A stretch of DNA of 64,000 bases, taken from positions 7,404,001-7,468,000 of the forward strand of contig NC_089735.1 of the NCBI RefSeq assembly GCF_035083965.1, written 5' to 3'. Shown here piece by piece: positions 57,590-64,000 of the stretch (positions are counted from its first letter, which is position 1; the number at the start of each line of letters is the position of its first letter). This DNA comes from Branchiostoma lanceolatum (lineage: Eukaryota; Chordata; Leptocardii; Amphioxiformes; Branchiostomatidae). Position numbers and translations under genes: made by a program. The notes beneath the pieces were generated by a model. It worked only from the letters and a program-made list of their open reading frames with translations, searched no databases and was not told the DNA's origin.

Positions 57590-57800
57590 AGGATGTTTTT
57601 GATGACAGAGTTTTTGGTGGATAACAAACGTCTTGGTACACAACCACTGATTTTTACAGAGCTGACGTTTCGGTTGCCGTCTATCATTCTCCTTATGGAT
57701 GTTTTTGATGACAGCGTTTTTGGTGGATAACAAACGTCTTTGTACACAACCACTGATTTTTACCTAGCTGACGTTTCGGTTGCCGTCTATTATCCTCCTT
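57590..57800 (+). repeat. two tandem ~106-bp copies with Penelope-like GCTGACGTTTCGG words
   Basis: GGATGTTTTTGATGACAG, GTTTTTGGTGGATAACAAAC, ACACAACCACTGATTTTTAC and GCTGACGTTTCGGTTGCCGT occur twice in order (about 57591 and 57697). The last word resembles the CTGACGTTTCGGTGTCTG ends of the Penelope fragment at 8445, suggesting a pseudo-LTR remnant. Confidence 0.7.
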
Positions 57801-59103
57801 AGGGCGATTCTGACTGGTTTGTCTGTGGTTGTGGTTGAAAAGCATAAAAAGCTCTGGATGAGTGAATTGTTATAAAGTCTGACATGCGGTTACGTATTTG
57901 CCTCCAGAAGACATAGATTGATACCATGGTGGCTTTTCTCAACAGTAGCAGAAATTCCGGCTTTTGTATAGTTTCAATGATTGCTGGCTGATAGGTAAAG
58001 ATTGCGAAGGACAGGAACTTTATTTCAGACGTGTTTCAGGTCAAGGGGAACGTTAATAGACATGATAAAATTTCTTCATAGTAAATGGAAAAATTGCATG
58101 ATGATATTTAGCGGAACGTCCATACTATCAATCTTTTGTTTATTTATCGGCCTGGTTGTTCAGCACACACAGCCAGGGCTGTCCGATTAACCTGTTGAGC
58201 TAGCCCTGTGGTTAACTTCCATTCTAATTACGCATTACATGATGGTGGATATTGGCTTCCTAATGACACCTTTAATCAATTTTATACACAAATATACAGT
58301 TTGACAATAGAGACCCTGATATTTGAAAAGCAATCATAAAGATTTGATGGCACGTCACAAATTGAGTGTAAAAACAGCAAGATTCCAGAAAATAAGTAAA
58401 CAATACCAGAGTGTCATCAAAACGTTAATTATTTTTTGCATCCACGATATGTTACACGCCCGAGTGATTTTACCCATAATGGTATATACCGAATAGAAAT
58501 TTCCAAATCTATCAGCTAAGGTAGCTTTAGAATTTACCTTTGAAACTTATATTTCAATGAATCAGTCCTTTTGCGGGTAGATGTATATACGTCAATCTCC
58601 ACAACTAAGTTGGTTATTTGAGGTCTTAGGAAGCAGTGAATATGAAATCGTTCAAATGGAATTTACAGCATATGACTGATACAATGCTTCGGTAAAGCCA
58701 TATAGATGGGAAAGATCAGATTGAATGCTTTTGGTACAGTGCATAGCCATGCAATATATAAGCATTATAGAACACGCCAAACCCTATTCTTTTCAACATA
58801 TCCTCTACCATCACTCAAAACCAAAAACGATATTCAGTAGCACTGCAAACAATATCCCTACCAATTCTATACACGTCGGCACATTTACTATCACTTAACT
58901 GGAACAGCACTTAGTTAAGAACGTACTAGAGACGCAAACCTGTGCTGCAAAACTGTTTTTAAGGACCCATCTTTAAGTCAGAACATCATTCAGCTAACAT
59001 GTATACAAAGGGATCAAAACTCCACACACGGAATACAAATTTCTATTTATTTAATAAACTTGCTAGCTAACACGATGACATACAGCATGCACAAGATGCT
59101 CAC
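57801..59103. other. no gene seen
   Basis: AT-rich sequence without recognised exons or repeats on either strand. Confidence 0.4.
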
Positions 59104-59177
59104 CTTATGCCGAAATCGAGCTGTACAAGCCACACACCCAGCTAGGTACGCAAGACTCCCTGTCGCAGTGACGAACC
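59104..59177 (-). other. possible orphan coding exon with a membrane segment
   Basis: The minus strand has TCTTCTAG|GGTTCG at the 5' side and CATAAG|GTGAGC at the 3' side, enclosing 74 bp open in one frame: FVTATGSLAYLAGCVACT then ARFRHK. The hydrophobic run plus basic end could be the last helix of a small tetraspan (claudin/PMP22-like) protein, but that is a guess and no partner exon was found. It may equally be chance. Confidence 0.25.
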
Positions 59178-59731
59178 CTAGAAGAGAGCAGATGAGTGCC
59201 TGAGTCCATTAGATACTCCACTTGAACTCCCTGTAGCCGCTGTTAGACGTCAGACCGGCTCTTAAACTCAACCGTGTTCGATAGACAGCTGGCATAAGAA
59301 CTGGATGAACGCTGCATAAATGTATGTATGGAATGACGCAAGGGCTTACCTGTTGTATTGTACTCTCCCGGGACTGTAATGTATCACTACAGTAACTATT
59401 ATCAATTTTCATAACGGTTTCACGCACATGGGTCTCCGCACTCAAAATCCGACCTCTATGTAAAGCGATATCAAAGTTGTTAGAGCCTTCGAGGTGAAAT
59501 AAAAGCACGAACGCCCCTCCACCCAACCAATGTTAATCCTTAAGTCCGTTGGAAGTGCTCGAGCTCTGTGGAAGGCACACATGTTATAGATAGCATCAGT
59601 AGTTCTTTTTCACTGCGTTTCAATCAAGCCCTTTGTTCGGCTACTTGAAATTCATTCATCAAAGTGGCGCCACCCAGCATGGGAAGCCAACAGCTTTACA
59701 TAGACATAAGATACCAGAGGAAGTGTGCTCG

Positions 59732-60369
59732 TTAGGCCACTCTGATTTGATTACATGGGTGACATCCGCGTCTCATCAAATTTAGCAGCAAAGAAGGTGC
59801 AAAATGAGCAACAAGTTGCAACAAGAATATCGGAAAATGGATACTAGTGTCCTAAAATACCTCTTTTCATAGTATTTTCTGTCATTTGCATCAGTACGAC
59901 TTAGCTCAAAGCGAAGTCTTCCAAAGCCAAAGAAGAAAATGTGGCAAGCATAGATATAGGAATTATAACTGTGTTATACAATGTTCTATTTGCTAAGTCC
60001 TTTGTCCAAACTCTCCCTTTCACTTACATTTTCTCCACAAATCTTTTGTCCACTCTTGATCTTTAGTGGGGTCGTGTGGCGTAACGGCAGGGTTTTCGAC
60101 TCAGAACCCAGAAGTCTCGGGTTCAAATCCCCTGACGCCACCAATGCTGTGCCCTTGGGAAAAAGGCACTTTTCATGATTTTCCCCACTCCACCCAAGTG
60201 TACAAATGGGTACAATTATGTGTGTGGGCACGACGTCATCAATATCTGCCTGTGTCCCAGTGTATTGCACTGTTGCAATTGCAACAAAATCCAAACCCTT
60301 TTTAGCACCCTTAGATCAGTTTTGGTGCCTAGGGGATGTCACCCGTATAATCAGATCAGTACGGCCTTA
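59732..60369. mobile_element. MITE of the GGCCATGTTGATTTGATTAT family, copy 3, with nested SINE
   Basis: Left end GGCCACTCTGATTTGATTAC, ATGGGTGACATCCGCG; right end GGGATGTCACCCGTATAATC, AGATCAGTACGGCC in inverse. Without the SINE at 60068-60215 the length would approach that of the other copies (about 330-410 bp). Confidence 0.75.
60068..60215 (+). mobile_element. tRNA-derived SINE nested in a MITE
   Basis: GGGGTCGTGTGGCGTAACGG, then B box CGGGTTCAAATCCCCTGACG, CCACCAATGCTGTGCCCTTG, ATTTTCCCCACTCCACCC and GTGTACAAATGGGTAC. Head and body match the copy at 4372 closely. Confidence 0.85.
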
Positions 60370-63300
60370 TATCATTTTTGCAATTAGGCTGATTTCAGCC
60401 AAGCCGATAGACGAAAATAGGGGACAGGAGCGCTGCAAATTACGCTAAATTACCTACTGATTAATCAACCTTAAGATCTCCGCTCATACAATAATCCGCA
60501 TTTTCAACCAAACAACTAGCTTCCTTAGGAGGCTCTACGAGTCTGGCTTTTTTCTATGTTATATCTGTTATATGGCACTCGGTTCGTTAATTTGGGAGAC
60601 TGGCCACAGCCAATCGAGTTTAATAGAAACCAAATAAGGTAAAACTGATGTGCTTTCAGAAAAAAACACCCTCCAGACTCGTAGCAGGAGGCTACAGACA
60701 ACTAGGAAATACAAAATCCAGTCGATCAATATCTTACACCCGCCTCACTCTTATGAAATGTTCCATATTGTTCAAATCACACGCTTGACTACTCCCTATA
60801 CTTTTCTGTCTGGAAATATTTCATTAATGATTACAGGCAGAGTGACCATATGCATTGGCACGATTGCTGCACCCATTTAAGCCATTGTCATGGTACATTT
60901 CCAGGAACTCCCTGTGAGATTGACCTTCAAAGAGGATTACTTTTTACTTTCGTAAGGAAATGTCGAATGCCAGTTTCAATTTCCCCTAGGCCGCTAGCTA
61001 TGGTAGCGGGATGTTTTACGATGTATAAACCAACATATACCCAGCTTTATGCTGCAGTAAGAATAAGGTGGGCCATAAGGATTTTTAGGAATGTGTGTGA
61101 CATTATGGGACAACTACCATATCTGTGCTGACATATTGATTTTTGAAAACGATTTATGACTTTTGTTGAACACGTATCAGTGTAACTTTGATAGTTCCGC
61201 AGAATGTTTTAGATACTCTCCACTTCTCCACATATGAACCTTCACTTCAACTTTTGAACTTTATTGATTTTGACCCTGGAACGGCTAAGACTTTGAGTTA
61301 CGATTCTGTCTTGACATGATAATCGGATTTGATATGTTCCGCTGCATATGTCGTCCACTTGTGTCTCTAGCAGACTGAATATAACATGTTTTGCGCACTG
61401 GGCATTGACTTGTTCAAGTCGTAGGGGCAAACCAGATGTCAATCTATCACTCGAGGCAGTTATTATAAAATCCTCTTATTTATCTTGTGGTGTCGGTCAG
61501 ATTTGAATCTTCCCACATCTGCGTCAAAGATATAAGAAATCATATAAACATTAACCTACCCACATCTTACAAAGTAAAAACATATCTTTCATTTTAAAGT
61601 CTAACCACACTGTCTTGTGTGTCCACTTCTCGTTTAAAGCGGAGAACGTCACGTACAACGAATATAAAGTGTTCACAACTGGAGAAGGAATGTTACATCG
61701 TTTAAGGTATTGGTATAATACGACGTACCGACAGGATGTCATTTGAAGATAGTAAATGATGATGGAGGTTGTCTACCATATCAGCGAAAAGTAGAGAAAG
61801 AAACTACTAGTACCAGCTGCATGTTTAGTACGCAAGTCTAATACTAGAGGAACGATTTAAAAAAAGACTATCTTTTGCTGCTTTCTGGTCCTCATTAAAC
61901 GCCTTAACAGTATCTGATGACATCAATAGAATCCCAAAGCATATAACAAGAGTCCGTAGTACACAATCCTGCCTCCGGGAAGTAATTATGGTGTTTGCGG
62001 TGCGGCTATTATAAGGTGTTTGATACCCTCTTTAACTACCGACATGCCAAATTTCAGACAAATCCATCAAAAGGATCTTGATTTATAGGTGCGAAGGCAC
62101 TGACCCAGACAGAAACAAGTTGTCAAAGTATGAAAGTGTAATCTAAGCAAAGAAGGATATTGTCCCATTTGCTAATGAACTTTGTAAATGAGGCATTGAT
62201 TTGCATGGTTCATATCTAATGATGTTAATCTTGACTTCTAAATGCCACAAGGTAAATTCCCATCATCCAGCACTACCAAAGTTTAGTCTTTTTATCAATT
62301 ATCAAGATTAGGCCGTAATTTGCATAAGTGATATCTATCGATATTCCTCTCTATCTCATATACAGGCAGTGTAAGAAGCCGCACCCTTACATCTGCTTGG
62401 ATTTGTTATTAGGAACCAGGAATCAGACACCAGCTGCTAGTGAAATGACGACACATCACCCAATATCTGCTTAGTACAAAACCTCCCGGCGCAAATCAAC
62501 AAAACCTCACGGACTTAATGGTCTGTTCCAAGATCGGGGTGCTTTTGAAAATTTGCATTTACGATAAAAAGCTGATACTGCATAAAAAAGACAACGTGGA
62601 TAGTAACGGACAACCTAGCAGACGACATAACACGACATAACCTAAAGTTACAAAGTTGCACAACAATGCAGCAACGAGATCGTGGGTTGTACCTGCAAAC
62701 TTGTGCACAGCAATAATTACAAGGCTCCTTCAGGAAGTCAGCCTTCCCGGAGTAATAAGAGAGAATCCGGTACATACGTGTACAAGCGACTAATTTGTAG
62801 CCAAGAAAGACCTTTAATTACATATCTCGGCAACCTGGAACTGGCCGATAGGAAGGCCCATCGATTCTCTTTTCCTGTCGCCTTTTCAGTAGTCTATGCA
62901 TCAAGACTATGATTTGCACCAAACAAGGGTTTATAAAAAAATGTCAAACAAGAGTATATGAAGAAGATTTACTTAAAACTTTCAATTATATCCGAGGGCC
63001 TCAAATAACAATTTATGTATTGATTCTGTGTGAATCTATCACATACTCTTTGTATGCACTTATTTGTTTGAATGTATATGTATGTATCTATCGATGTAGT
63101 AGACCTTACGAAAGTCGCTGTACGTTTATGTGTCAATAAAGATTGTAATATCAACCCAAAAACCTCCTTGATCAAACACAGCGGGTCACTGGCCTCCATT
63201 CTTCATTACTCAGCGGGAGCTCCGAGAAGACTAAAGCTTTTTGATTATGCATTAGGGTCGCAAACAACAATTCTAAATTTGATGCTTTGTCAATATGTCA

Positions 63301-64000
63301 AACACAGTAGGTCACTGAACTCCACTCTGCATCTCTATTTATATTGGATATTGGACAATGCATTTTCCCCTTCGTCTTTTATTTTGCAATATGACACTGG
63401 ATTTGCCAGTAATGGAGTCAAATAGAAGGCTAAACAAAGCATAGTTTTGTCAAGTCTTGATAATGCCATTGGCCCCAGGGGCATGGTAAAAACATCTATT
63501 AGAAGTTTATTCTATGATTGGTATCACGAATATGACCCATTTTCATATTCCCCATGTCCTCCCATGGAAAACATATTTGGGAACATAAAATAACTTGGCG
63601 TCTAAACATGACTGTGTTAGTGTTTCTTTATGAACGTAAAACATGTCTCAAGTAACCCCACAAACTTCGGTATTTTGCTGCCATGTGGGAATTGCTGTCA
63701 AGAAATCTTAAATCGAATGAAAAAACCATTATCATAAGATCGTGAAGACTTGTCCCACCTGTGACAGTCAGCACAAGAGACAGTGAAACACTGGCAGCAC
63801 CAAGGACAGGGATCGATTTAAAGTCGTTTCAACGGCTTAATAGAAAAAGTTCTTAAAACTTGCCAAAAGATTATTTGCTCTTCAATTTATCATCTGATAT
63901 ATAAATGTACTGTGAAGGGCCGATTCCTAGCCTTCACAAGGCCTTCTCACGGGGGCATCGATCTTAGAATTTGGCAAAAAAGATATAATTGGCTAGTAGT
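60370..64000. other. right-hand intergenic region, no gene recognised
   Basis: Long AT-rich stretch. Short open frames on both strands lack domains or paired splice signals. A minus-strand segment at about 62688-62775 (RILSYYSGKADFL) is followed by a possible donor, but nothing supports it as an exon. Confidence 0.4.

Noticed and set aside
1-64000. CRISPR arrays, rRNA genes, bacterial operons or prophage
   Set aside because: No regularly spaced identical repeats with unique spacers, no rRNA-like blocks, and all real genes are intron-containing.

Overview
The window looks like cephalochordate (amphioxus, Branchiostoma-type) genomic DNA. The evidence is multi-exon genes with GT-AG introns, a large LRR-Ig gene, a neuropeptide-type GPCR, a nose-resistant-to-fluoxetine (NRF) acyltransferase, and dense tRNA-derived SINEs, snap-back MITEs and decayed LINE and Penelope fragments of the kind amphioxus carries. 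The species is inferred from overall character, not from a database match.

Every protein-coding gene I can support is on the minus strand. From right to left in the direction of transcription they are: (1) a three-exon class A peptide GPCR (56527 to 45227, 369 aa); (2) a four-exon secreted LRR-Ig protein (41834 to 37736, 711 aa); (3) three two-exon genes for small PPxY/Pro-rich proteins with Cys-rich tails (C: 29253-27673, B: 25038-24366, A: 21977-20780); (4) a 16-exon NRF-6-like multipass acyltransferase (19140 to 3058, 711 aa). Exons were joined by hand from splice signals and codon phase; for genes 1, 2 and 4 all phases close into one open frame. A possible orphan exon of a further minus-strand gene sits at 59104-59177.

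Genes A and B are a recent tandem duplication of about 2.2-3.5 kb that includes a non-coding first exon and conserved upstream sequence. Their C-termini are built from a 15-bp coding minisatellite (Gly-Asp-Cys-Asp-Cys units). Gene A has a second open array of the same unit beyond its stop codon. Gene C has a short hydrophobic Cys-rich tail that recalls CYSTM-type proteins and may be nearer the ancestral form.

The rest is repeat-rich intron and intergenic DNA: tRNA-derived SINEs (about ten copies), several MITE families (one near-complete 365-bp palindrome, one with a SINE nested inside it), a repeat family that carries its own CA tract, LINE and Penelope 3' fragments, and several local tandem duplications. 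I see no rRNA, CRISPR array or bacterial-type operon, and no convincing functional tRNA.
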